DNA from: Rhyacophila brunnea
Lineage: Eukaryota > Arthropoda > Insecta > Trichoptera > Rhyacophilidae
Reading direction: 5' to 3'
Assembly: GCA_022495005.1 (NCBI GenBank)
Contig: JAGYXB010001611.1
Location: forward strand, 1 to 64,000
Length of the DNA stretch: 64,000 nt
The translations under genes were made by a program, and so were the position numbers. Each line of letters begins with the position of its first letter. The first letter of the stretch is position 1. The notes beneath the pieces were generated by a model. That model saw only the letters and a program-made list of their open reading frames with translations, had not been told where the DNA came from and did not search any database. Shown here one piece after another: positions 1 to 10,546 of this stretch.

Positions 1-978
1 CCTAATATTTTATTAATTTATTATTCATCAAGGTAACTTGGTTAGTGGAGTTACCTACCTGCTGTCTGATAATTTGAAACTGTAAACATTGTAAATGTTT
101 CCCACGTTACAAAGTAGATTATACCTAACCCATATATGGAAATGAGTGACCGTTTATTAGATAAAAGAATAAATAGCATTGTCTTGAGACAGACACAGCC
201 ATCTAATATTTCAATGTTTTTCAGCTGACAAAGTATTGTACCTACCTATCCTACCTATTAAGTGAGTTTTCTGTAATTTAAACATTGCGGTTAGATATTA
301 TAAATATATTAGGGATTTACATACAGGACAGAATATTAATATTCCGGAAGTGGCGAAAGCCCTACACTAGGGATTCCCAAATTTTTGTGACCCACTGCTC
401 TCTTTTCAGGGGAAAAAATATACTCAACGCCCAACTGGAAATCTACCTTCTTTAAACGAAAGATGCAGTGACAAAAATTTGTTCTTTTATGTAGGTAGAT
501 ATCTAAATCTATATTTTTACCTACGGATGCTCCGTAGAGAAAGATATAAATAAGAAATCCTGAAGATAAAATTATTTAGTCTCTATTTTTGTTAGCAGCA
601 TTCATGTCCAGATACTGGACTATTCTACCTAACAAGGTGGGATCATTAATAAGTGTCGATACTTGGATCATTCGGGTACAGCTTCTCGCCGGAAGGGCCA
701 TGATTCACGGCGCTGAAAATCAACAGCGGTGTGTTAACGCAGGTCTTACTTAGACTAATTGGATACTTTTGGAATCGTGTTAGACATCTTATTCAACAAT
801 CTCATGTGAGAGTATGCCGATCATGCGTTGCTAAAAAACAGCAAACTAAGACAGAAATTGCAAATATTATATTTCTAGTGGATTTTACATGAAATTGTTG
901 TATATTTATATATATATATCGTAAGAGGCCTCAAAATCAGAATTTGAGCACAACATACTTGATATACAAGATTCGATG
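1..978. other. AT-rich stretch, no gene seen
   Basis: No ORF or repeat here matches anything I recognise. A slightly less AT-rich patch lies near 640-840 but no protein motif was read from it. The last part runs into the degenerate LINE that starts by about 979. Confidence 0.5.
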
Positions 979-1668
979 CATGGCAGAGTTCTTTCGAGAA
1001 TAACATCCGTAGGGGATCTTGACATTACGTTTGACAGTAAGCTGTCATTTGGTGGGCATATAGCTATCAATTGTTAAAAGACGTTACAGATGTTGGGCTT
1101 CGTCTTACATGCTTCCCGGGTCTTTTCGGATGTTAGTGTATTAAAAATCATTTATAATTCCTTAGTTAGAAGCCGGCTCGAGAGTGGGTCGATTGTTTGG
1201 GCTTCGCATCAGTTGAAATATCACATTATGGTGGAGCGAGTTCAAAAGAAATTTTTGAGACTCCTTTATACGAGTATGAAGTATCGATACTATCCGTGGC
1301 TTTGTCCAACTGGCTTTCTCTTAGGTATGCTTACATACTGTAGTTTAAATGCTAGAAGATATCAATATTTGGCCACGTATTTTTTTCGATTTATATGTGG
1401 TGTAAATGAGAACTCTGCTATTCTTGGTAGTATTGATTTGTGTTTCCCTGATCGGGAGCATCAGTTGTTTGTTTTCCCGAGGAGCAGAACTAACCTGCCA
1501 CTGGTGATACCAATTGGGAGGGCAATAACTCTGTTCAACCAAATCGCATCGGATGTTGATATATTCCACCTACGTGAGGATGAGTATTATAGGGGGATGT
1601 TGTTTTATAATTTTTTTTTAAATAGGGTCCACTTAGCTCATTTGGTGTGCTTCCATGCTTTATAATTT
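979..1668 (+). pseudogene. jockey-like LINE reverse transcriptase, C-terminal remnant
   Basis: C-terminal end of a non-LTR retrotransposon polymerase, which copies its own RNA into DNA. Reading from 979 gives VGDLDITFDSKLSFGGHI, close to the conserved jockey-type VxDLGxxxDxxLxFxxHI segment just after the RT core. A TAA stop at 1075-1077 follows, and the same frame then stays open from 1090 for 191 residues. That part contains YNSLVRSRLESGSIVWASH, VQKKFLRLL and PRSRTNLPLV, all standard downstream LINE motifs. The catalytic RT core and endonuclease are absent, so the copy is 5'-truncated, as is usual for LINE insertions. The ATG at 1090 is simply an internal methionine after the stop. A second copy of the 3' part lies at 30713-31141. 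The jockey-type assignment is from motif pattern only. Confidence 0.8.
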
Positions 1669-1856
1669 ATATTTTTTATATGTAATTTTTTTTTTATAAT
1701 TTTTGTACCTTTTCCTTTACTTTTCATACTGTTTTTGTGATACTGCATAGGTATATTTATTTCTTTGTTTTTAATTATCATGTTGGTAACGTCTTAAATT
1801 TATAATTTGTAATGTTCACGGTATGTGAAAAATAAATAAATTTGAATAACTTAGTC
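979..1856 (+). mobile_element. 5'-truncated jockey-like LINE with 3' tail
   Basis: The coding remnant is followed by a T-rich 3' UTR and ends in an AAATAAATAAATTTGAAT tail near 1830-1850, the usual short A-rich repeat tail of such LINEs. The same UTR and tail recur at 30900-31141, which fixes the 3' end of the element. Confidence 0.75.
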
Positions 1857-2671
1857 AAAGGAAATTTGTGCCTGCTGAGAAAATTGCCAATAACAATTCG
1901 TCTACCCGCCTTCAGGTATTGATAATTTGAATTTGGTCACGGCCTATGAAACCACCTTCCAAAAACCCTGGAAAATTCTTTATAGCACAAGGCGGTGGTG
2001 ATTCTGATGAATATTTCGTCGTATTCATTGAGAACTGAGAATTGAAATTTATAACCGCGTTTTTCCAGCGAAAAAATAAATGTCGCATAGGACTAATATT
2101 CTGAGCATAGACTTATCCTAACTTATATGACTGGATCTGAAAAGCGTGAATCATTGTTACATGTCACTGTTTATTATTAAAATTCATGTAGTTAGTAACA
2201 AAATGCAAAGAGAGTGGAAAATAATAATTTTTAATCAGCAATATTTCTGCCTTCTTATCGGGAATGTTCTTGTATTTCACTATTGGCTATATACTCTGTG
2301 ATGACATTTACCTATAAGTATAGCGTAAGTATACCTACTTCCGTGGGACTGATGTTTCACCATGTTTCTCACGGAGTTGTGTTAATGATGCAATTTAAAA
2401 AATTTAATATGTAATTATATTTAACTATTATTTAAAAAAAAAAAAACAAAAAATAATAATAAAGCATCAGTTAATGGATTAAAAATCAGAAAATAAAAGT
2501 TTCTATGTCCTTATACTAAGTGACAAAATATTTCTAGTCATCAGTAGCCAGGTGCAATTACTAGTGGCAGAAGATGCAATCGATTCGTCAGAATAATTAA
2601 AAAAAGCATCTAAACAGTTCAAATCAGTCACACAAGTAGTCCACTGAGTCTATTGCATGTAAGCATGTAAG
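1857..2671. other. Intergenic DNA, nothing recognised
   Basis: AT-rich, with an A-run near 2434-2446. No ORF, inverted repeat or family match was seen on either strand. Confidence 0.5.
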
Positions 2672-2893
2672 CACGGTGGCCGCGCCGCTTAAGCGTTGGA
2701 CTATCACGCTGTGGGTCTCAGGTTCGAATCCTGGGTCTGGCAAGTACACATATTGTTTTTTAATTTGTGTGTGAGTCAGGATATGGACCTAATAGGTTGA
2801 GCAAGTGGCTGACATCCATTTCTCGTAAAAAACAAAATCGTTAATACAAACCTCATATGATCCTATTAGGATCGGACATGGTCGAAAAAAAAA
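2672..2893 (+). repeat. SINE-A, tRNA-derived
   Basis: The head resembles a tRNA: an A-box-like GGTGGCCGCGCCGC segment (degraded) and a perfect pol III B box GGTTCGAATCC. A body shared with the copies at 5421 and 41111 follows (ATGGACCTAATAGGTTGAG, GTGGCTGACATCCATTTCT), and the 3' end is ATCCTATTAGGATCGGACAT, itself palindromic. It would be transcribed by RNA polymerase III and mobilised by LINE machinery. A tRNA-Ser/Leu-like origin is possible but unproven. Confidence 0.8.
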
Positions 2894-3199
2894 TAGTACC
2901 TAACCGTAAAAGTAATCACGTTAGCTTAGATTCCTGCGCACGATACTAAATCGCATCTGCGCATATTCATGGTTACACCGCTATACTTATGTATATATCT
3001 GCTGCAATATTATGTAGATAACTATAATATTATGTTACTATTGTTACATATGGGTACCTATTCCTACAAATTGAATAACCGCTAACCACAGCCTCCGTAT
3101 CTCATGTTAGTATGGTTGGCGCCATCTTTTTAATATATAGGTAGATAATAGATACGTACATACCTATCTATGTCATATTATGATAATACTTTACAACTT

Positions 3200-4030
3200 T
3201 TATATGATGACTTCCCTTCAACATGGTTTCGTTGTTTTCAGATTTTTATCTAAAAAGCGACGGTGGGATGAATCAACCAAGGGCCGGCACACATATATGT
3301 GTTTTTCCAAATATTAAATGGCGATTGGAGATAACCAAATATCTGACTCCTGACCATCACACCATTCAATTTGTGACTGGACACGGTGGGTTCGCTGGCA
3401 AGATCTTTGAGCTTGGACTTGTAAGCCGTCCGACATGTCCATGCGGAGGGGAAATTCAGGATGCCAACCACATCCTCTGGGAATGTCTTAGAATGTGCTC
3501 CGAACGGGGGGAGATGCTCAGGTCGGTCCAACCAGCTGTTGGGCCCATCGGGCCGTCCGACTTGGTCAATTATCTTGCATTTAAAAAATTTGCGGCGTCT
3601 AACTGCGGGCGTGAAGATCTCTTCACATAATTTTTGCTGTCCGTTTGAATAGCTTCATTATTTTGTTTTATATACACTAGAACCATTTTTATTTTCATAA
3701 TTTCCCTGTGCTCTTCTCTCCCCAGCACTTTGCATTAGAAAGTAACTTTAAACTCAGTCAGAGCTCACTTTGAGCGTAGCAACCTTAGTCCTGGGTATCT
3801 TCTCCTAGGGCATTCCCGGCCTAAAACTTAACTAGATGTTTCACATCGCCAATGTAGGGCCACGTGATACGCTCGATTATGACCGGGTGTGGTGCGTGGC
3901 GGGTTTTGGTTTGGAGGGATTAACTTCAATATCTAAAAATAAGTATTTACTGTGCGATAAACTGCCATTGAGTAGGTATACGAAAAATATAGTTAGTTAC
4001 ATTGTATGGTTAAATTAACAGGATTTTTAT
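3200..4030 (+). mobile_element. 5'-truncated R1/I-like LINE with 3' UTR
   Basis: Covers the C-terminal ORF and a 3' UTR whose distal part (about 3750-4000, with CACGTGATACGCTCGATTA) is repeated at 17298-17510 with CTCGTGATACGCTCGATTA. That shared tail marks both as the 3' end of one family. The left edge is uncertain. Confidence 0.65.
3223..3630 (+). pseudogene. R1/I-like LINE ORF2 C-terminus (RNase H end and zinc knuckle)
   Basis: A 135-residue remnant of the end of a LINE polyprotein. Residues around 52-66 read VTGHGGFAGKIFELGL, matching the TGHGxFxxxLxxxxL segment at the end of the RNase H-like region. Next comes a zinc knuckle CPCGGEIQDANHILWEC (C-x-C-x8-H-x4-C, about residues 70-88), which is typical of R1, LOA and jockey-group ORF2 ends. 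The polymerase and endonuclease are missing, so this is a 5'-truncated copy. The predicted start methionine is an artefact of truncation, because the homologous protein would continue upstream. A TAA stop follows at 3628-3630, and the 3' UTR recurs at 17298-17510. The clade assignment is uncertain. Confidence 0.72.
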
Positions 4031-5199
4031 TTTATTATTCGATTGACGCTTTTTATGCTCAGATTGTAAACCTTTTAAGATTTTGGTGCGTATATTACGA
4101 AGCGACTGTCTCGTCTGCTTCATGGAAAACTGTCACTGTATTTGCTGAAATTTAATTCTTTAACTATTTAGTCAATAGCTGTTGACATTGTCAGTGGACC
4201 ATTTCTGAAAACAATTAATAATTTTAAAAATCTAATTATTTTTCGTAATAGTATCCATGCTCTTTAAAATGTGTCATTCAACAAGCTTCTACTTAGTATC
4301 TACATAAAGAAGAAAGAGTTGAATCAAGAGATTTTTTAAAGAAACAATTTTGACTGTACTTTTTATTGGGTACCTACTTACAAAGAAAAATGTAGTTCAT
4401 ACGTTGTCTAAATCGGTTACATGTAAATTGTACGTAAAACATTTCACCGTGGCACAGTTCGCCGTGAGCTTATTTTTGGATTTTTTTTAGATTCAATATG
4501 AACATTAAGGGGAATCCTATTATATATGCCAACAGAGAACCTAGCGGAAAAATACGAAGTTTGCAATTTGAGATTTTTTTTTTGATAATTTACAAATTCA
4601 ATTGTATTAATTAATAAATATATATCTGAAAATACTAAAAAGATTTTTTTTTTAATTCAAAGATAAACTTACAATTGTAAAAAAAATGTACCTAATAAAA
4701 TGTGAATTCGTTGCAGGGTCACAGCTTATTATTACCTACATTATATTGTATGGTCATAATGTTGACGTTTAGATTTTTGACTAATTCATCGTTTTAAAAT
4801 TTTTTATATAAAATATAAAAATATAAATGTGTATAACTTCAAATCCTTTTTATTTATCTGATATCATTATTTTTTTTTAATTCAAGGTAAATATTAGTAC
4901 AAAGGAACTACCTTCCTACATATTATTACCTACCTACATAGCACATTCTCTGAACCGAACTACAAACACACATTTAAAAATAACATGTAGCTATATTTAA
5001 CCCCGCCATGGAATTCGAATCCACATCCCGCGGATTCAAGTATTTTGTAAACCTCTTCGTATAGGGGGCTATCGTCAAAATAATGAGGAATCATGAATGA
5101 AACAATAATTCTCATGGTTTTTCATTCATTTCGAAATTTGATCGTTAATACATAGATTATTGCAATGTACTAGAACTATTTACTATCTATGTTTTTTTA
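4031..5199. other. AT-rich intergenic DNA
   Basis: Long T and A runs; no gene seen. It holds one short dispersed repeat at 4415-4470 (annotated separately). Confidence 0.5.
4415..4470 (+). repeat. Short dispersed repeat (pair with 26934-26989)
   Basis: The blocks GGTTACATGTAAATTG, CATTTCACCGT and CACAGTTCGCCGTGAGCT recur in reverse complement at 26934-26989. The identity of the parent element is unknown; it is probably the end of a DNA transposon. Confidence 0.6.
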
Positions 5200-5379
5200 G
5201 AATTATTAATAACCATGCCCTTGCTTTTTCGTACAAGGTGGTTGTTAGTAATTTTGAACAATCACAAACACCCAGGCTTTGAGAAAAACACATAAATATT
5301 GTGTCCTGACCGGGAATCGAACCCAGAACTCTCTCTCGGGTGGAAGGCAAGCACCTTACTCACTGCACCACGAGAGCCG
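5200..5379 (-). repeat. SINE-B, tRNA-derived
   Basis: Read on the minus strand, it begins GGCTCTCGTGGTGCAGTGAG (A-box region), then has TTCTGGGTTCGATTCCCGGT (B box GGTTCGATTCC) and a body with TTTATGTGTTTTTCTCAAAG and CCTTGTACGAAAAAGCAAGG. A second, plus-strand copy is at 29045-29240. It is a separate family from SINE-A, with a different tRNA-like head and body. Confidence 0.82.
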
Positions 5380-5420
5380 CCGTTTATTATATATTGATTA
5401 TATAATCAATATAATATATA

Positions 5421-5655
5421 CGCCCACGATGACCGAGTGGTTAATGGCGTCGGCTTATAATATCGTGAATCCCATGTACAAATCCTGGGTCTGGCAACTA
5501 TACTTATTGTTTTTGATGTGTGTTTGTGAGTGGTGACCTAATGGGTTGAGCAATTGGCTAACATCTATTCCTGGTAAAAAAAAATCTGTCAATATAAAAC
5601 CTCCACTTTGTGGAGACCCATATGATCTTCTTAGGATCGGACATAGTCAAAAAAT
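5421..5655 (+). repeat. SINE-A copy
   Basis: The A box is well preserved (GATGACCGAGTGGTTAATGG); the B box is mutated (TACAAATCC for TTCGAATCC). The body and the tail TAGGATCGGACATAGTC match the 2672 copy. It sits head to head with SINE-B, separated by a short AT palindrome (5385-5420). The ORFs crossing both SINEs are not genes. Confidence 0.82.
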
Positions 5656-6360
5656 TATAATCACTACCTCCTCCTATTTTCGGCAGTTGCAAGACATGGC
5701 GACTTAAAAAATTTTCGGTTGCACTCAAAAGAGAAAACGTTTTATTGAATATTTGTCGAAGCACCAAAATAACGAAAAAATCTACAATATTCAAGAAATC
5801 AATCGTGCATTTGATCTAAGTTTTGGTCAACGCGTAGGATTTCATAATTTCGAATCACATAGTGACTGATGTATATTATAGCCTAAACAAACAATATTTT
5901 TTTTAATTATTTTTATTTATAATAATAATTAATAATCTCCTAATACACTAACATCTTTTACCGATGTATATTTACAGAGACTTGGTACAGCGAAGCCAGT
6001 ATTACATGGTAGAGTTGTGGTGGTAGATGCGTAGATGCATCAGACATTTCAAATTTCAGCCGCAGCTTCCGGGAAGACCGGAAGACGTCATTCAGCAGTC
6101 AGGAGTCGGCCGACGCCGATCTTCACCAATAATAATAACTTTATATTATTATTTTATCTAAATACATATTGCCAGTGTTTTGGATGCTCGCGCGGAAATG
6201 GGCGTTGGCAACTAAAACACTACAACGTAAGGGGTAACCAACCATTTAATGCTGCAGATGATAATAAATCCCGGTGGCATTATTATTAATTCGTCTAAAA
6301 CAAACATAACTTTTACTAACTTTTTAATATAACATCAAGCCATGAGGCCTAACGACAGTA
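5656..6360. other. Intergenic DNA, nothing recognised
   Basis: Contains a short ORF at 6035-6289 without recognisable motifs and AT-rich simple sequence near 5905-5935. No support for a gene. Confidence 0.45.
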
Positions 6361-7591
6361 GTGTGGTATAGGGATTCCAATCCCTATTTTCTATACCTAT
6401 GAATCCCGGGATTGGTAAACATAATCCCGAAGAATTCGGGATTGATTTTTTTATCAATTTTTATGGAAAATAAAATAAAAACGAAAATATAACAGAAAAA
6501 TACTTTTAATAACAAATAACTTAATTAGAAATAAACTGAGTTTAAATGAAGTTTAATTTATACCCATATGTAAGTTGCCGATTCATTTTATTTTTTCACA
6601 TAAATTAATAAAAATGAGAAAGATTGGAAAAAAAGCTTCGCACTTTTAAAAAAGTAATTCCACCATGATCTCATACGTTTTACGGCAGTTTCATATTTGG
6701 CTGACCAGCGACGTCCCTAGACATAATGCCGCCCCTAGGCAGCGCCAAAATGCCAGCCAATTTTTTTATAAGTACAATATTTTTCATTATCCTTTCATGA
6801 CTAAAATATCTAAGAAATGTGTTGTATATATACATTACCGACAAAATAACTACCTACTAAATCAAATTTAAATGCCATCTCTGCTCCAATAGAAATACTG
6901 TGAGTACGGTTTCTGATACATTTTAAAATACACCTGACAATTTCCAAAATTCGCGAGTGACTGGCAAAAATATTTGAATTAAATTAGCCAAGTGTGTACC
7001 TACCTATAATTTAAAAATCTCCACTTGTCATTGCTAGTCATCAAGGATGTGACCTCCAAGGATAACGGAAGTAAACTAGACATCGCAAACCTAACAAAAA
7101 ATACAGTCCTGTTAAATCGTGTATGTTAATTAATACATTTTGTTTTTAATTAAAGGATATTTCCGTTATTACTAAGTTTATGTAGCTATTTATATATATA
7201 CCAAACGATTGTCCTCGATTTGCCGCCCTTCGACTAACTGCCGCCCCCAAGCGACGCTAAATCTGCCTACCCCCACGGGACGTCACTGTGGCTGACTAAT
7301 CAGATTTATGAAGGGAAAAGGCCATACACCACGATTTTCATTACTATCAGAAACAGCAATCTCTTATTAAATTCACATTATTATTTATATTACAATAATA
7401 TTTACTCCATTAAACGTGTGTATTTTCAAGATTGAACGTACACAATATTAACAATAAAAATGTCTTAAATAGTATAAATTATACTAGATTTATATTTGAC
7501 CGATTTTATTGATGACCCGGGATTGTAAAATTGTAATCCCGAAATCCCGGGATCAGAATTTTGGCTCGGGATTGGATTCCCTAGTGTGGTA
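6361..7591. mobile_element. hAT-type element with 8-bp target duplication
   Basis: The element is 6369-7583 (1215 bp). It starts TAGGGATTCCAATCCC and ends GGGATTGGATTCCCTA, a near-perfect terminal inverted repeat. It is flanked by the identical 8-bp duplications GTGTGGTA (6361-6368 and 7584-7591). TAGGG-type ends plus an 8-bp duplication are diagnostic of hAT transposons. Subterminal repeats of the CCCGGGATT type occur at both ends. No transposase motif was seen, so it is non-autonomous. A second hAT element is nested at 6706-7288. Confidence 0.88.
6698..7296. mobile_element. Nested hAT MITE with 8-bp target duplication
   Basis: The element is 6706-7288 (583 bp), with ends CAGCGACGTCCC and GGGACGTCACTG (inverted repeat, one mismatch) and identical flanks TGGCTGAC at 6698-6705 and 7289-7296. 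Related ends and interior (CAGTAACGTCCCGTGGGGGT, then GGGCGGC) recur at 33512 and, truncated, at 17665. No transposase is visible. It inserted into the 6369-7583 element, so it is the younger of the two. Confidence 0.88.
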
Positions 7592-7919
7592 TATACTTAG
7601 TAGAGAAACAGTAGTAATAGCAGCGAAACAGTCACACAGCTGCCCACATGAATGTATTGTGATCTCACCGGGAATTAATTATGGAGTTTCTAGATTTTTT
7701 AAAAAAACCAATGCCATACGTATTGGTCTACGAGGGCCACCAAAAATCGCGAATACTGCATGTTAGACGAATGTGAGAAAAATAAATTACCATATAAATA
7801 CATACGTACGTAGGTATAACCCTTAGACTACAGATACATAACCCTATAACCCATAGTAAATACATCATCGCATAGGTGAGGGTTGCGTATTTGCTCTTTG
7901 TATCAGAGTCGACTAGATA
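7592..7919. other. Intergenic DNA
   Basis: No gene seen. The ORF over 7509-7766 crosses a hAT boundary and is not supported. Confidence 0.4.
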
Positions 7920-8081
7920 AGAGTCCGTATTCTTTATGCTGACGTGCGGTTTCCCCCCGCTTCAGCATCTTAACACTGCATTCCCTCCCATTGAAAACTT
8001 GCAACAGTTGAACGCGACGACACAATGCTTTCCATCCACGAGTTACGTGACATGAACGCTAGCATAAAGAATACAGACTCT
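7920..8081. mobile_element. Small foldback MITE
   Basis: The terminal inverted repeat AGAGTCCGTATTCTTTATGC pairs with the end GCATAAAGAATACAGACTC (one mismatch) across 162 bp. The core is GC-richer (7940-8050). No clear target duplication beyond a possible TA. Confidence 0.7.
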
Positions 8082-8217
8082 AAATGTGATCACATTTAAT
8101 CAACTCGTGGTTACGATTTCGTTATTTTTATAAAATTGAGAATTTAATAAACTTTTTTTAAATTAATTTAATTAAATCTATTAATAAATTTGGTAGGCAA
8201 ATTGCATGAAGTAGAAC

Positions 8218-8355
8218 ATTTTCAGGGACGGTATTGATATGGGAATATTTTTCAAAAGGATGCGAAGGCGTTGCAAGTTCATCTCGTTCGAATTGATTAA
8301 CATACAGTCCTGCACGTTCCTAGTGATATCCCTATGTCAGAACCGTCCCTGAAAT
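8218..8355. mobile_element. Small TIR element
   Basis: TTTCAGGGACGGT at the left is the exact complement of ACCGTCCCTGAAA at the right; pairing continues imperfectly inward (GATATGGGAATAT against GATATCCCTATGTC). About 138 bp, no coding content. Confidence 0.65.
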
Positions 8356-8974
8356 TTTTACCTAGACAAATAGGTACATCTAACGATTTTTGGTTATTTT
8401 TAGACATCGTAACGAATTATAAACGACGCATATTACGCCCGCCCCGCGGTTGTCAAGAAATATCTGTCACTCGGCAGTTTCCATTCATATAATTATTGTT
8501 GAATTATTATCTACATAAGGAAGGATAGACAAGTACATTTTTTTTTATCAAAGTTCCAACATCAGAATCTTAAATAATGTCGTACACGATCAAAAATGTT
8601 CTCGATCACCCAAAAACGAATATAGGCTTTCAAATTAAGATGAACGCGAGATATTTTCGATGGATGAGTCATCCATATTGTTTGGTGTTTAACCCGCGTT
8701 TGTCATGACTGATGATGATGACGATTCAATTCAATCAGCTGTTTGCTTGACAGCTCACTAAAGAGTTGTTACAGACACAAAAGGAGAAACTATGACACGT
8801 GTTCTATTATTTTGATAATGCGTTTTGTATCTGTATAGAATGTCAAAATATTTACAATAATGTTTTAGTAGAAAATTTACATTATGTCATTCAGTGGCGG
8901 AACTGCATTGCGCAAGACCCTGCAGCGCAAGGCGGAGCCTTTAAAAAATAAATATAGGTACCTATATATATTTA
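8356..8974. other. Intergenic DNA
   Basis: AT-rich, nothing recognised apart from a short open stretch at 8884 with no motif. Confidence 0.4.
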
Positions 8975-9130
8975 TAATAAACCATTTCTTTTATTCGACG
9001 AATAATTCACAAGATTTTGAGTATGTAATATTCCATATATTGAACATACATAACTTGAAAACACCTCAGATACATACCCACTAGAAAAAATCATAATTGA
9101 AAAAAAAATGTCTTAGAATAATTAGATAGG

Positions 9131-9587
9131 AGGCTCGTAGCATAATTGGTTAAGGCTATACCTCAGTCGAAGCATGGTCTAAAAAGATCGTGGCTAGGCG
9201 ATGCGCGGATTGCGGGTCGCGGGTGCAAATGACGAATGCCGAACGAAATATAATTTGTCATATAAATCGAACATGCGTCCATTTAATGTTCTGTTTATTG
9301 TTCTATTAGTAGCAATACTAATATATTCATTGACATGTTTTCTTTTTCAAGTAAATGGGTAACGTTTTTAGTCATCTTTACACAATTTAAGAATTAGTAC
9401 CCCCGTCGCCATCATGAAACAAATTGACGTGTTTCCCAGCTCGACGTTCTCTCTCCGAATGCCAGCGAGTCCAAAATTTCATCGCGCCTATAGTTGAAAA
9501 TTATTTGCCGTTACACTGATGTATCGTCTTAATGCACCGTTGGCGCGATACCAGTGGTTATACGGGTTCAATTCCCGTCGAGCATCG
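9131..9587 (+). other. tRNA-like sequence interrupted by a MITE
   Basis: Removing the insertion at TTAA (9150-9153 and 9529-9532) leaves a tRNA-shaped sequence of about 76 nt. It has an acceptor stem AGGCTCG/CGAGCAT with one mismatch, A box TAGCATAATTGG, D arm GCAT/ATGC, and T arm ACGGG-TTCAATT-CCCGT with B box GGTTCAATTCC. The anticodon region forms a 7-bp CCGTTGG/CCAGTGG hairpin instead of the usual 5 bp. That makes a functional tRNA unlikely; a transposon-borne relic is more probable. Confidence 0.6.
9154..9528. mobile_element. 375-bp TTAA-flanked MITE (piggyBac-like)
   Basis: Flanked by TTAA on both sides (9150-9153, 9529-9532). Its ends GGCTATACCTCAGT and ACTGATGTATCGTC are imperfect inverted repeats. 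A same-length copy (375 bp) sits at 41136-41510, also between TTAA tetramers and also in a tRNA-like D loop. TTAA targeting suggests mobilisation by a piggyBac-type transposase; no coding sequence is present. Confidence 0.8.
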
Positions 9588-9874
9588 TTTTTTTTATTAT
9601 GATTTTTTATATATCTGAGGTGTTTAAGTTATATACCTATTTTTAATATATATTTGTTGTATATATAATTACGTAAATTTTGATGAGATAAATTAATATT
9701 ACAATATTAAGTAGGCCTACTTACATAAGTTTTGATTTTTGTCATTCATGTGAAATAAAATTTTAAACTAAAGACAATCTTATGTGTAATATGTATATGT
9801 TCAATTGCCTCCTGTCACTTAAATATGGCAATATTGAGATTAAATGCCAAATAATAAACAATCAATATTACAAT

Positions 9875-10195
9875 TTCACCCTGTCACGCCCCAGCATTGA
9901 GGTATAAGGCAAGCACAAGGTCACGTCACTTTCATCGATCATCGCCACGTCTCGCTCCACCCGCCATGTTGATACCTGCAGTGCGCTAATCACTTTTGTA
10001 GTACCGCTGCAGAGTGAGAGAATGTGACACTCCGTACACTTGTGGCACTGCCTAAAGGACTCCATGGCCGACCCTCCCTCACCCTGCAGCGGTGCTACAA
10101 AAGTGATCTACATACTACAGGTCTCAGGATGAACCGATGAAGTTGCATGACCTTGTGTTTGCTCTAAGCTCCGATATTGGAGAGCGTGACAGGAT
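9875..10195. mobile_element. Foldback MITE, GC-richer
   Basis: The left arm (CCTGTCACGC, AAGCACAAGGTCA, TCACTTTTGTAGTACCGCTG) is complementary to the right arm (CAGCGGTGCTACAAAAGTGA, TGACCTTGTGTTTGC, GCGTGACAGG), giving long inverted repeats around a centre near 10035. The minus-strand ORF at 9868-10065 lies wholly in the left arm and is not a gene. Confidence 0.75.
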
Positions 10196-10338
10196 TGGTT
10201 ATGATAAGTTTTCTATAGACAAATTCTGAAATAAGTTGTTTTTTTTTTTTTAATAAATACAAAATTCCTAAAATAGTTATAAAAAATGCGTTTCGTTCAG
10301 GGATTTGAAATACCTAACGGGTGTGGAGTAGAGTATAT

Positions 10339-10546
10339 GTTTCATAACTTTGCACTCTGGCTCTAGGATGAAAACGATGTAATATATTCTAAAAATATTT
10401 GTTTTACATATATTATCTGTCAATTTATTTATTACTACATATATTAATACAAGTTAATATCATTTGATATAATTTTATCCGAGGTAATCAGGCAAAGAGG
10501 CGTATCAATAAAGTAAAGAGTGTAATAAAGTGCAAAGTTATAAAAC
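10339..10546. mobile_element. Short TIR MITE (pair with 57005-57195)
   Basis: Ends TTTCATAACTTTGCACTCT and GTGCAAAGTTATAAAAC are inverted repeats. The interior (CTCTAGGATGAAAACGATGT, GAGGTAATCAGGCAAAGAGG) recurs at 57005-57195 with few changes, which establishes a dispersed family. Confidence 0.75.

Larger units (their letters stand above)
8975..9640. mobile_element. Foldback element carrying a tRNA-like core
   Basis: The left arm includes TTTCTTTTATTCGACGAATA and CACAAGATTTTGAG, then AACACCTCAGATA and AAAAAATCATAAT. The right arm (9588-9640) returns ATTATGATTTTTTATATATC and TGAGGTGTTTAAGTTAT, its reverse complement. Between the arms lies a tRNA-like sequence (9131-9587) split by a 375-bp MITE. 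Arms of the same family occur at 15620, 48987 and 51857, and a similar core at 49537. The outer part of the right arm is missing, so the copy is decayed. Confidence 0.65.

Noticed and set aside
2672..2760. SINE heads as functional tRNA genes
   Set aside because: The tRNA-like folds are incomplete, the same bodies recur downstream in dispersed copies, and the boxes are mutated in several copies.
9868..10065. 65-residue minus-strand ORF
   Set aside because: It lies entirely in the arm of a foldback MITE and has no motif.
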